From Welwitschia mirabilis (taxonomy: Eukaryota > Gnetophyta > Gnetopsida > Welwitschiales): a stretch of 64,000 nt of DNA. The position numbers and the translations under genes are program-made. The notes beneath the pieces were generated by a model, which was not told the DNA's origin, ran no database searches, and saw only the letters and a program-made list of their open reading frames with translations. The first letter of the stretch is position 1; each line of letters opens with the position of its first letter. The stretch covers positions 176,280,484 through 176,344,483 of the forward strand of contig JBOZIK010000001.1 in assembly GCA_051453625.1 (NCBI GenBank), read 5' to 3'. Positions 48,115-60,463 of the stretch are shown here, piece by piece.

Positions 48115-49570
48115 TATAATAATAAAATTATTTTAATTTAGTTTTTAAGCTAACTCTTTGGACCTTAAAATATAGATATGATATTTCACCATCCCTTAAA
48201 AAGTTTCATCCTTGAAGCTTAAAAGATAGCTTAATTCTTCACTACAATACATCTAGTTTATAATCCTAAGTAGCTTCTGCTTCTATCTCCCCTAATCATT
48301 TTACTTCATAAAGTTGAATTTATCTTCCTTTAACTACAACCTTCTCTTGATTTATAATTTTAATTGGTCAAAATTTGAATGTGTAGTTTAGTTGAATATC
48401 CACTTCTTAACTGTCTAATAATGGGTATCAAATTTCTATTTTTGAAACTTAATGCAAAATTCATCTCTAACAAACTTTAAAAATGACTTGCTATAAGAAA
48501 CCACTTTAAATGATAAATGAGATTTTGTTAAACAAATCTTCTTCAACACCATATAAATTTTTGAATAAGGCGGAATATTGTCCACAAAAATTATCAGTTG
48601 ATGATATTGATTATCATGATAAGTATAGTACTAATCACCTCTTCAATTTGAAATGATCAAGCCTCTACAAATTGTTTTCCTCTATTTTTTTAATTTGACT
48701 TCATGGCATATGCTTTAAAATTTGTACTATGTATGTATATCAACTTTAGCATTTACACAAACAATTTGGTTATACATGATCTTTTAACATTCCCCAATTT
48801 ACTAATGCTCTAATGATTACTTGATTAGAAAAATCACTATGAACTAGCATATCTTTCATGAAAGGCTAGATAAGGGCTACATAAATTCTTTGCAAAGAAT
48901 TTATAAGAACACAGTTGAATATACTCATAGATCATTGAAAAACCATTGAATTTCATAAATCAAAATATCTCAATCACCTCCTTGCTTCGACCAAATAACA
49001 ATCGTTCACTCAAAACCATGACAATCACTTCTAATGATGTTATGTTTAAATTTCTCAGGCCTAAGCACATACATGTAAATCTCTTTCATGTCATACTCCT
49101 TTGTTGTGTGCTTCTTTCAATGCATCTTTGATACTTCTTAGTTGAATTTCTACTTCAAAGATTAATATGTACAATATAGCATGTAACAGGTTAAGGAAAA
49201 AAATGTATGATTAGCAAAGAAAGCTTACTAACATATTCATCTACTTTGGATAAAGGAAAAGAGATAGGATATGTGTTAAGTAACTTGAAATAGGTGGATC
49301 TTTGAATTTATTTGTGAACATAACTAGATAATATACCATAGATATCTTGGTTTTCAAAATAATTATGCCTTATAAAGAACCTAGAAATTACAAAAGTTTA
49401 TCTACATAAAATTTGTGCTTCATGCTTAGATAACTCATTAAAGCTTTAAACAAAGATCAGTAACAAGCTTCTAGCATCTAAAGATGACATAGTATTTTTA
49501 TCAAATCCATATGAAATGAAACTTTGTTCTTTTATTCCTTGAATAGTAAAGATAATTAATGTAAACAAAT

Positions 49571-50325
49571 NNNNNNNNNNNNNNNNNNNNNNNNNNNNNN
49601 NNNNNNNNNNNNNNNNNNNNNNNNNNNNNNNNNNNNNNNNNNNNNNNNNNNNNNNNNNNNNNNNNNNNNNNNNNNNNNNNNNNNNNNNNNNNNNNNNNNN
49701 NNNNNNNNNNNNNNNNNNNNNNNNNNNNNNNNNNNNNNNNNNNNNNNNNNNNNNNNNNNNNNNNNNNNNNNNNNNNNNNNNNNNNNNNNNNNNNNNNNNN
49801 NNNNNNNNNNNNNNNNNNNNNNNNNNNNNNNNNNNNNNNNNNNNNNNNNNNNNNNNNNNNNNNNNNNNNNNNNNNNNNNNNNNNNNNNNNNNNNNNNNNN
49901 NNNNNNNNNNNNNNNNNNNNNNNNNNNNNNNNNNNNNNNNNNNNNNNNNNNNNNNNNNNNNNNNNNNNNNNNNNNNNNNNNNNNNNNNNNNNNNNNNNNN
50001 NNNNNNNNNNNNNNNNNNNNNNNNNNNNNNNNNNNNNNNNNNNNNNNNNNNNNNNNNNNNNNNNNNNNNNNNNNNNNNNNNNNNNNNNNNNNNNNNNNNN
50101 NNNNNNNNNNNNNNNNNNNNNNNNNNNNNNNNNNNNNNNNNNNNNNNNNNNNNNNNNNNNNNNNNNNNNNNNNNNNNNNNNNNNNNNNNNNNNNNNNNNN
50201 NNNNNNNNNNNNNNNNNNNNNNNNNNNNNNNNNNNNNNNNNNNNNNNNNNNNNNNNNNNNNNNNNNNNNNNNNNNNNNNNNNNNNNNNNNNNNNNNNNNN
50301 NNNNNNNNNNNNNNNNNNNNNNNNN
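49571..50325. other. Assembly gap of 755 N
   Basis: Undetermined bases in the interior of element B; open frames drawn across them have no meaning. Confidence 0.95.
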
Positions 50326-50609
50326 AGAATTATGATGCATCATCATGAAGTTATAAGCATCTAGTGCATCAATGTTAGTTTCGAACAGTGACCCACATGC
50401 TACCAATTAGGAAGGATGAGCCTTCCATGGGTCTACATGCCATCATGTATAGACACACATGTATGGGCATCACATTACCACATTGCATCTACAAGGTTTC
50501 ATGCACTCTTAGTTAAAAACACTAGATATCATGTGAAGTGGATGTGTACAAACAAGTAGAGCATTGAGAAGGCAACTTTGGAAGTTACTATAAAATTGTT
50601 TTTAATCAA

Positions 50610-50610
<1 letters not shown>

Positions 50611-50648
<38 letters not shown>

Positions 50649-50754
50649 TATATANNNNNNNNNNNNNNNNNNNNNNNNNNNNNNNNNNNNNNNNNNNNNN
50701 NNNNNNNNNNNNNNNNNNNNNNNNNNNNNNNNNNNNNNNNNNNNNNNNNNNNNN

Positions 50755-50785
<31 letters not shown>
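50611..50785. repeat. (CA)n...(TA)n microsatellite broken by a 100-base gap
   Basis: CA units run from 50611 to 50646, then gatatata, 100 N (50655-50754) and TA units to 50785. The same CA-then-TA order occurs at 41270. The gap length of exactly 100 is probably a placeholder. Confidence 0.9.
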
Positions 50786-50790
<5 letters not shown>

Positions 50791-53058
50791 CAAGCCCACT
50801 TTTAGAGAAGTCTTTTAATTGTTTTGTAATTGTTATAATCATTTCCTTTAGTCAAAAAAGATTGAAAATTTTCTTTAGAGAAACTTACAACTCGATATAG
50901 TAGCTATTGCAAATAAAGTCCAAATGCTAAATCAGTAAAAGAGGATTCAACTAGAATAACTAATAAAGCTACAGTTATTTCATATTATAAAGTAAAGAAT
51001 AGATGTTGTTAGGCTAAGTTATTACACAGACATGCAATCATGTATTTAATCTCAGTGTAAGATGAAGTATCAACCTTATGAATAAAAGAATCTACAAGAA
51101 GTATTCCAAAGAGTGAAGAAGCCAGATGTTAGTTAAAATTTTGCACTAATTCTTTGTCCATAAGAATGTCACTAACAAGCTTGTAATGGAAATGTTCTCC
51201 TTCAATGTTTTTACTCCATATTACTATGAGATTTTCATGTATAACTTGAATGATTTATAGTAAAGAAAAGGAAGATGAAATTTTTGTTTTATTTTATCTA
51301 TATAAAATATTTCTAAATGAGTGGAAAAACAAAGCTTCTTGAAATGTATTGGTCAATATGACATCATCGTTGACTTAGTGAAGAAGGAAAATTTAAATGA
51401 CCTATTGGAGTTGATATTATGGGCTTCCTACAGAGGTTAAACATCTATTGCAAAACCACTTAAAGAGGCTAGCATCTACTAGTAACATAAAGGATGGCCT
51501 ATTAGGATCTAAGTTGCCAAGCGTGCAAGATTATGAGTTGTTACAAGAATCATGTGCATAAGCAGATTTAAACTAGACATGTTGTACCTTGTCAAATATG
51601 TGGAAAACAAAAACAAGATAAAAAGCCAGAGGCTTCTAACATAGAATTTATAATGAAAATAAAGGGAAAAAGTGTAAGGTAACAATTTCTATGCTAAAGC
51701 TTCATAGTAAGATAATTACAAGCCTTTGGATTCTCTAACACTATATAATCAATCGCAATTATTTTTACGAGCTATAGTGCATGTAGAAAATAGGTCAACC
51801 CAAACCAAAGTTATATTCATGAAATAAGAAATCAAATTTAAGAGGGGATCGATGGTATTTTACAAACAATGACAAGAGCAGAGAGGTTATAGAAAAAGAT
51901 CATCAATATGCAGCTGAATGAGAAGTTGGCAATATCAAAAGACAAGAATTTTTCTTGGTTATGCTAGAGGGTTTAGGCTTGTGACTAGAAAGGATAGGCT
52001 TAAGAGGTTGATTAACGTGAGGATCAATAAAGCATTGTTCTAATTCCCTGATCTAGAAAGAGCTTATGTTTCACTACATCCTTTCTATGGTCTCTATAAC
52101 TCAAAATGCTCTCCATCTTCACAATTTTCATTTTCTCATCCCAACCATCGAACTCAGTGCATTTTATTCTAATGTTAATGTTCTTCCACATAGAGTTCTG
52201 TAGATGTACATTCCTTTCCACAGCCTTCCTTTCACTCTAGAAACTTAATGACAAAGATCGTTTACATCTAGAAAAATCCATAGGATAATTTCATGTCATT
52301 TTTGATCTTTTGGTATCAGGTTGCATAATCAGAAGAGTTCAGAGTTATAATAAAAGAGAAATCAAATGTTACGGGTTCCAAGAAAGACTTGTTTAATTTC
52401 TTTTATCATGGAAAATTTCATGATGGTTCATTTGCCAATAACATCCTAAGTTAATGATGCAAACATAAGAAGAATTTGGAGAAGGTTTTTATATTCCAAT
52501 ATGAAGATTTGTAGGCCAATTGCACTCGACTTTTTTTAAAAATCTATCATTTTCTTAGTTGTGCTTTAGATGTTATTGAGAAAAATGCCATTTTGATTAC
52601 AAAAGACTACAGGTGTAAGAGTCTTTCAAATGAAAATGTAAATAAATTGAGCACCAGAAAAGGAAAACCACATTTTTCTAAAGAATTGTACTTATTTTAG
52701 AGTAGAAAAGTCTAGAGGATGATAAGATTACTTTACTCTAGAAACAAAAAATTTTCAATTTTCCTTAGATACCATGCTTTGGTGGATAGACTTTGGCCAA
52801 GTAGATAACAAAGCACAAGGGCCAAAGTGCATACACCAAAAACTATTTAAGACATCAATGCACATAAATTCCAATAATCTTAAATAGATAATATGAACAC
52901 ATAACTAGCTTGAATAAACCTTCTTCTAGAATAAAGTACACTTTAACATCATCCTTATGCAAAGTCAACAATATATAATGATGGTAAAAATTACTAGTCA
53001 AACTAATGAAAAAGATGATGATGAAAAAGTGAAACAAAATTTAGTGATGGAGATCTAT

Positions 53059-54287
53059 TGTGGTGCATATTTATGTAGACATTACATCCTTTATCAAATT
53101 CTATCAATCAAAAATATATGCACAAACACAACACACTAATATAGACAAGAGTGGACCTGAATATTGTAATCCATCAAAGGCACTAGGCAAGAAGAAAGAA
53201 AATTGTTTTTCGCAAAGTAAAGGTTCAAAATGAAAATCAATAATGTAAGAAAAGTAAATACATAATGCAAATGCAAATGCAGTCTACTCTAAATACAACA
53301 TCTATCCGACTACCAAATCTCTATCACTAAGATCAGCCTTGCATAACCTAGATCAATCAAGTAAACTATCACTAATCCTAATCAACCTAAGCTATCAAGT
53401 ATGTCAAACAGAATATAGAAAACATGCAATGATTAATTTAAGAAATATAAAATGTAATGCAGGATCCTAAACTAAGGATTCCAACCTTAACAAAGATTGT
53501 CCTTGATCACCCACATCACAGATGAAGTTATCACAAAATCATAAAAAATATAAACCATAATGGGTATGCACATGAATATAATAAAACTAAAAGAAGATTT
53601 CCATTAAAATTGGAACCAACACCCTATTACAAAGTAACATCACCTTAATGAAGGAGACACATCCCAATACCAAGAAACACTCCTCTTTGCAACTAATGGA
53701 TGGACCTCCTACCCTTTAATATCTTGTCATGAAAATTTTTGATGCCAAAGAAGAAAATCATGGTCAAGGACGAAGGTCATATTTATTAATAATAATAAAC
53801 TCAAAAATAGCAAATCTAACAAACATAACACAAATCCTAATAGCACACAAAAAACACATGATACATGACACAAGTTATGTGAAGTTTAGTACATTGATTA
53901 AAATTAGATTGAGGTCTTCTGTATCATCTCGACGATGGTGGAGATGATGCCATATCAAGAGAGTTCTATATTTAGCTTTTATGTCAGTTCAGTTGTCATC
54001 CTGAATGTAAGTGGTTCATCCTGGTATGTCATCCAAACAATGGAGGGGATGATAGCCTTCTTGAAGGATTTTATTAAGTTAAATTATTCTCAAATCTCAT
54101 TAATTCCTCCTCAAAATATAAAGTGTTAGAATTAGTCCAAAATGCCTTCAAATATCTTGGTATTGACACATTTCTATGATTTGATCCTTGACTCTTAATA
54201 ATCATCATTTTATGCTTAAACTTATCTAAATGTCCTGTGAAACTACCCAAATACCCCATCAAAAACATATAATTTGGTATTGTGATA
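53059..54287 (-). repeat. 3' LTR of element D (left copy)
   Basis: It aligns with 60464-61691, from tgtggtgcatatttatg at the left to tttggtattgtgata at the right, where gaca is now gata. It holds decayed dyads such as ctcgacgatgg. Confidence 0.8.
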
Positions 54288-54300
54288 GATACCCCCACTT
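54288..54300 (-). promoter_or_regulatory. Polypurine tract of element D
   Basis: The minus strand reads AAGTGGGGGTATC next to the LTR start, a G-rich tract typical of Tat-type elements. Confidence 0.75.
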
Positions 54301-56296
54301 AGCTTTATCAGTCTCTGACAAAGTTGATGAAAAACTATAATTGTAAACCAAATTGACTCAAATAAAACACTATCTAAGAATATGTAAGTCAAGTTCATAC
54401 ATCTCAATATGTAGGACTATATCAGAAAATTAAATGAACTGAAATGTTTTACCTTAGTAAATGAAGTAACTATGGTCTCTTGTAGACTATCATCTAGATG
54501 ATTATGGGGATGATAAGGTCCTAAAGATTAATATGTAAAACTAATTACTTGCAATTATGTTCATTAGAAAATAAGATCAAAACTCTTACCTATACATTAA
54601 ACCCTTACTTAAAACATTTAGCACATTAAAAAGATAAATATTTGATGTTAAGCCTCATAAGATGTAACCATCTAAACTTAAATAAATGATGTGAATGTAA
54701 AATCAAAAAAAATTAATAACTCAAAAATGATATTCATAAATCAAAAATTGAGTTTTAAAGCAAAACCTATAAGGGAATTATATCAAAAATAATCAATCAT
54801 AACATTATTTCCTTCATACATGGTCTTATGAATTACTTTGATCATTCCTATGAGAAAAATATACTACAAATATTCTATTGTTAAGTACATGTTTTGCTAA
54901 ACATTATTCATAATGTATATCACTTAAATAATAGGCATTAAGAATCAGATTAGTACATTACAGATGGATCTCAAAAACATGTAGAAATGGCCCTAAAAAT
55001 TTAAATTTTTACTCAATATATATATCTTGATCCTCCTCCCCTCACATGTGAATCAACATGTCCCATATTGCATTAATGTAAGAAGGAAAAAGATCCGTAT
55101 GCAAGTTAAGTACAAATAAGTGAAATAGACAAGCTTGGAGTAGTATTTTCTGCATGAAAAGAAGGTCAAAAAATAGTTTGGAAAATATGAAAGATAAAGA
55201 TTAATACCTAAAAAATAGGTGTGTTTCACCTACCTGGTTGTCTAGACACCAATGAGGATGACAAAGGATTTTCAAAGGATTAGGAATTTTGGAATTATTA
55301 GTAGAATCAGTTAAGCTTAAATAGCATCAAGTAGGTCTTAGAAAGGTACCAGAGAGTCCAAAAGATGGGAAGTGGCTAAGAATCATGATAAATTAAGGCA
55401 TGATAAAGGAGGTGAATGCACCAAGATAAGGAAGATAGATGAAATGTGTCATGAATTCATAATCATTGAAAAATAGTATTATATGCATCAAAACTCAAAA
55501 AAGAAAATTAACGAAAACTAAACTTAAAAAAATTAGCATCATAAACTAAGAAATTTATTTGTAAAATAAAATCAACTTTTAAAAAGAAAAGGGGCAAATG
55601 AAAATAAAAATCAATGAGAAAACTAAGAAGTGGTTAAGTCTTAAGCATTTGTGATGAAAAAATATAGAAATGACTTTGAAATATCAAAGAAAATAACTAA
55701 GGAAAAAAAGGGGAAATGGATAAACTAGGAACATGAACATGATTATGTACCAATCCTAAATTCAAACCTAGCAAACCCCTTTGAAAGTAATCATAAAATC
55801 ACCTAATTAATGATATATGACATAATGTAAAAACTCCATAAAGTACCACTCGAATAGGCAATGATTATGATGATGCTAAGCAACTAATGTTTTCAAATAA
55901 TGAATGCTAAGATCAAAAGCTACCAGAAATGAACTTACATACTAACACCTTAAAACACACCCAAATCCTCAAATGTAAAATGACCATGTGTAAATATTAT
56001 AAGAACAATGAGTCTAAAAAATAAGCAATGCCTCTGATAACACCAGAAACACCAATGATTCCATAGCCTCAAATTATTTTGTTTTAATCCATGGTGAGAG
56101 GAATGCAACCATAGTCAAAGAAGTAGGAATATGTGAAGCATGGCCAACTAACTCCCTAGTAGAGTTCCTACAGCTATCAATAATGCAAAAGGACCCTCTT
56201 ACAAAAATTTACCTTAGTGCGGTAAAACATTATAGCGATCATGTATTTAGCATAGAAATAATAGATCATAGTCATTATTCCCTCTCTCTTTTTCTA

Positions 56297-56300
<4 letters not shown>

Positions 56301-56332
<32 letters not shown>
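56301..56332. repeat. (CT)n microsatellite
   Basis: Sixteen CT units in the interior of element D. Confidence 0.95.
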
Positions 56333-56335
<3 letters not shown>

Positions 56336-57249
56336 CCCCATACGCCTTCAAAATAAATCCCACATGACCACATACTCACAAAGACAAAGATGAAGAAATT
56401 AGATGAAAGGCAAGAAAGTCAACTCTAATAATTAAAGACTCACACCATTGAGAGAATACACAAAAAACCAAAGCATCTTCCTTCAAATGAAGTTCATAGG
56501 TATTTGAATGTCTTAAGTTTGGATGAATCCAATCTTATCAATTTAATGCTCAAGTAAAAATTACTAGTCATAATAACTTCATAAAGTAAAACATAAGTTA
56601 AGCTTAAAAGATGTTTAAGTGATAGCATGATCACCAAAAGAATAAGATAAGAAAGAATTCAGATAATAGTAGGATGACTTTCAAAACAATTACTTTTATC
56701 ATGTTCAAAGTTTAATGATTCATAGATTTTTAAACCTGATCCATTTTTTCGGATTTTCTTAGTTCTTAAATCATAAATTTCAACTTATCTATTAAACATG
56801 TACTTTCTCTAATAGATAAGGACTTAACCATCTAAAGATTAATTTATTACTTAAAATAAAAAATAAAGACAAAAGCATAAAAACATAAGTAAAAAGAAAA
56901 TTACAAAGTAAACTAAAAATACATTTTATTTAAATCCTAAAGTATATTCAATACTTTTATTAAAAAGAAAGAAAAAGAAATATTTATTCCTATGGTCCTA
57001 GGACATTGCATTCTCTCAAAAAAATAATTATTAAACCAAATATTCATCAATTGATAAAACATAAAAGTCATATAGTAATTTTTCAGTAAAATCAATTAAA
57101 GGTAAAAATAATAAAAGAATAAAACTTTGATAGCAAGAAATTTAAATTTTAAAGAAGAGATAAAGAAGTAATAAATCTTATTAAAGAATAATATCTTATT
57201 AAAATGAAGTAAATCATGAATATCATCATATAATGTATGCAATAAGATA

Positions 57250-59770
57250 GTCAAAGAAAGTATCAAAATATATTTTAAAGGCTATTTAGAATGTCTAGTT
57301 AGATTGAGAATCTTTCTATCATTTAATTCAAGATAAGGACTTTCATTAAAGAAATGAGGCCTTTTCCAATTCGCATGACCAAATGGAATTTTATCTCCAC
57401 AACAGTTAGTAGCAATATAAGAGATAAAAGGTTTATATAACTTTTGGAAAAACAATCTCTTAGCAAACTTAGAACATAAATAATTTAAAATATAAATTTT
57501 ATTTAAATCTTGATATGGAACATTAGAGACATTGATGGTTTATATAACTTTTGGAAAAACAATTTCTTAGCAAACTTCTTAGGGTGAGTAATTAAGACAG
57601 GTTTAACATACTTAAGAAGCTTCTTAACATTTAATTCTAAGTATGGATCTAGATCAAGAATATAAGGTTTACCCTAATTTAGAGTTCTAGGATATTCCAA
57701 GTCTTGTTGTTGAAATGAGTAATAATTAAAATCACAAAGTAGAGTTAACTTTATAAAAGATGAAAGGATGTTACTTTTTATAGCACATGAAGTTTTAAAG
57801 GAAACTATTAAGAGATTTTTTAAGTAGACTTCTCAAAGTCATGTGTTTCATTAAATTCAAGGAGAGGAATGGGATTTCGAGAATTATTTTAATGTTCAAA
57901 TGGAAAAAAGGAAGAAAGATTATCATTGTCAAGATCATAAGAAAATGTAAAAGTAAAAGTAAAATAAGAGACTTCATTTGAGGTTTTGCATGCAAGTACA
58001 AGTAAAATAGATGGAGAAACATGTGTAAACTCTTTAACTTGGTTTATTTCATTGAAAGATATAAGTCTATTCTCTATTAGGTTGGTTTGTTCAATTACTT
58101 CTTCTTTATTTCTCTTCTTCTCATTTTCAACTTCATCATTACTTAGTTGAATGCTCTTTTTACTTTCTTCATTATGTTCTTTGATAATATCCATCTCTTA
58201 TTCATTGTCTTTATCAATATCATTGACTACATGTTACTTTCCCTTATTGAACTTATTATTGTTTTGTTGAGGATTATTTTTATTTTCTAACTAGATGGAT
58301 TCCTCAAAAAAATCATTAAAAAATAATAGAAAGAAAAGTTCCTATTATGTAGTGGAATTTTTTCTGATATTTCCTGAGTTGACTCTTCTTTCTCTCTATT
58401 GAATAATTATGTTAATTCTAAAGTATAATCCTCATTTTCTATTATTGAGTTATTGTTACTAACTATCATCTCGAACTACTGTCTGAACAACATGGGTGGA
58501 CAACTTCCTTTATAATGTAAATTCTCCACTGATTTTATTTGATTACTTAAATTCTCCCTTAATCTCATATGTTAAACTTATTTTAAATGTTTTAACTCTT
58601 TCATCCTCATTACAAAGTAAGTGAAATCTAGGGATATGATTTAATACTTTAATAGAATCATCTTCTTCTTCTTCCTCATCATCCTCATTATTTTGTTGCA
58701 TGTTATTATTTTTTAATTCATTAGATTTATTATAAAGAGAAATGTGATCATTATGTTTATCATGGATTAAAAGATTTTTAGATTTTCATGAGTTGATTCT
58801 TTTGTTTCATATTTATTTTCGAATAGGAATTGAATGGAATTATAACTTAGCTCATCATCTGAGAAATTATCATCTTCATCCTTATTGTCAAATAATGGAG
58901 TTAAATCATTATTATATTTCTTTTGTCATCCATCTCCTAATAAGTTTGATGTTGTAGGTTGATAGATACTTTCATTTTTTATATGAAAGCAAGAATTGTT
59001 GTTACTTGATATTTCGAAGTTCTCCTCATGATTCTCAAGGTGGGACATAGTAGGATATGTTTGGTGTGTAAAAGAACCTTGAGATTGTTGATATTGTAAT
59101 AAATTTTGTTAAAAAAATTTAATTAAATTTTCTAAGTTCTTGTTGGTATTTTCTTGCCCCATTTTCATTTTCTTAAGCATTTCTGATATAGAGTTATTTC
59201 ATAGTAATTTATGGTAAATGAATCTTCTTCTTTATAATAGTGGATTGGAGATGGTTATTCTTCATAATAATTCATGAAAGATGGTTATTCTTCGTGACGA
59301 CTCATGGAATATAATTGGGATTCACTAAAATCATTGTAGGATGTTTTACTAGATGAGGTGAAATTCCTAAAATGTTGTAAATCATCATGTTATTTTCATT
59401 TAAAGTTTAAAAAGAAGGAAGGAAAAAAATAAGAAGTTTGAAAGGAGGAAGGGGTCCTAGTCTCAACATCATTTAAAATTTCCCAGAATTATTCTTGAAA
59501 TATTTCTCTAAGTGTTTTATTTCCATTAATTTTAGAATTTCTATGTTTTCTCCTCCTTTTTCTAGCCATCATTTTAGATAATATTTCTCGTATTGGTCTT
59601 TTATCATTATTCTTAACAGTGGATGAGAAGGATGAACAAGAAGAATTCTCAGTTTTAAGTTCTAGATCATCATTAGGAGATAAGTTATAATATTTTTATC
59701 TTTCACATCTGCTTCCACAATTCTCTCTCCTACAGTAACATTCGCATTTGAACTAGAGGGTTCTATCATG
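57250..59770 (-). pseudogene. Decayed acidic gag-like ORF of element D
   Basis: Reading the minus strand from about 59700 down, long stretches stay codable with few stops: NDDLELKTENSS, then KMMARKRRRKHRN (basic), then SYNDFSESQLYSMSRHEE and PIHYYKEEDSFTINYYE, then SISEMLKKMKMGQENTNKN and NLLQYQQSQGSF, then a very acidic stretch (NNEDDEEEEDDS), then the longest clean frame (57889-58194, start MDIIKEHNEESKKSIQLSND), and last a part near 57320-57440 with ATNCCGDKIPFGHANWKRP. A phrase like ESTQEISE recurs three times. Position after the primer site, the basic patch and a Gln/Asn-rich helix suit a Tat-type gag, but no zinc knuckle was found. Total length is about 840 codons if uninterrupted. Confidence 0.6.
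57430..57579 (-). repeat. 42-bp direct repeat within the element D ORF
   Basis: The phrases tttatataacttttggaaaa and caatctcttagcaaactt occur at 57432 and again 108 bases later with a single visible change. 108 is 36 codons, so the duplication would have kept the reading frame. Confidence 0.85.
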
Positions 59771-60439
59771 TTTGTATTAAGTGATACTACTCATTAATAA
59801 GAGGAGATAAAATGATTTTTCGCATATTCTATTATTTATGAAAAAATTCTTTAAATTTTGGAAATTATGTACCTTGGATGTGCATATCTGTATTTTATTT
59901 TTCACCGAATAAGCCTTTTCTGATATTTTTTGAATAATCTTCATTCCCTCAAATATTTTAGCTTTTCACAAAATTTTATCATGTTCCTGCACACTCAGCA
60001 AAATGTTTGCCTATTTATAATCTAGTTCATCATCCAGATGATATCCTAAATGATCAAAAAATAGAAAATAGAAAACAAAGAAAATAAAAAATAGAATCAC
60101 TAAAAATAAGAAGAAAAACCCACTCTTAGTTATCTTCCTATGTCGTCCAAATGACAAGAGTAGATGATATTGACTTATTACATGACAGAAAATTGAGAAA
60201 CAACTACAAGAAAAAATAATAGAAAATCCTAGCCCTAGGTCATCATCTGCCTATGTCATCTGGATGAAGACAAGATGATATGTTTAAAGAATGAGGAATG
60301 AAAAATAAAAAACGCGAAAAAATGCAAAAAAAAACTACAATATTTATAGTAAAAATACAATGCTATTGCAAACAAGTATCTAAATCAAAATCCAAATCAC
60401 TTATCTGAGTAACAACAATCCTCGAACTCCTTATAGTCT

Positions 60440-60457
60440 TTCCTGATAATGATGCCA
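60440..60457 (-). promoter_or_regulatory. Primer-binding site of element D (tRNA-Asp type)
   Basis: The minus strand reads TGGCATCATTATCAGGAA. Against TGGCGCCGTTGCCGGGGA every difference is G-to-A or C-to-T. Confidence 0.8.
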
Positions 60458-60463
60458 AGATTT

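Larger units (their letters stand above)
44524..48183 (-). repeat. 3' LTR of element B, interrupted by solo LTR E
   Basis: The outer part (44524-45593) pairs with 62994 onward. The inner part (47498-48183, with a gap) pairs with the LTR of element A: phrases such as ttctaagttc, gagaac or gaggag, cctagccacta and the final gatatgatattt correspond. The start is precisely where the two B copies cease to match: left of 44524 there is unrelated DNA, while left of 62994 there is a primer site. The end gacatgaca of A appears here as gatatgata. Confidence 0.7.
48184..53058 (-). mobile_element. Interior of element B, left part
   Basis: It begins with the purine tract region shared with element A. Frames are short on both strands. 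A minus frame of 65 codons (52024-52221) has KCTEFDGWDE, faintly like the FDGxD phrase of gypsy gag proteins, followed downstream by KPILSSHKPKPSSITKK in another frame, as in the linker before a gag zinc knuckle. This is weak evidence for a gag remnant near what would be the 5' side. The region also holds a 755-base gap and a gapped microsatellite. Confidence 0.5.
54288..57250 (-). mobile_element. 3' interior of element D, no coding domain recognised
   Basis: About 3 kb between the purine tract and the decayed ORF. This is where RT and integrase would lie in an autonomous element, but I see none of their motifs. It contains dyad-rich patches (54485-54525 and 55228-55275) and a CT microsatellite. 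Confidence 0.55.

Noticed and set aside
49501-50406. Minus frame of 301 codons
   Set aside because: Most of it is the 755-base gap, with no evidence of coding on either side.
52310-52330. tttggtatcaggttgc as a plus-strand primer site
   Set aside because: The match stops after eight or nine bases, no LTR-like edge precedes it, and neither copy of the A/B family suggests an insertion there.
60205-60220. aactacaagaaaaa as a CACTA end
   Set aside because: The first base is wrong, and the position is inside the D leader with no matching inverted end.
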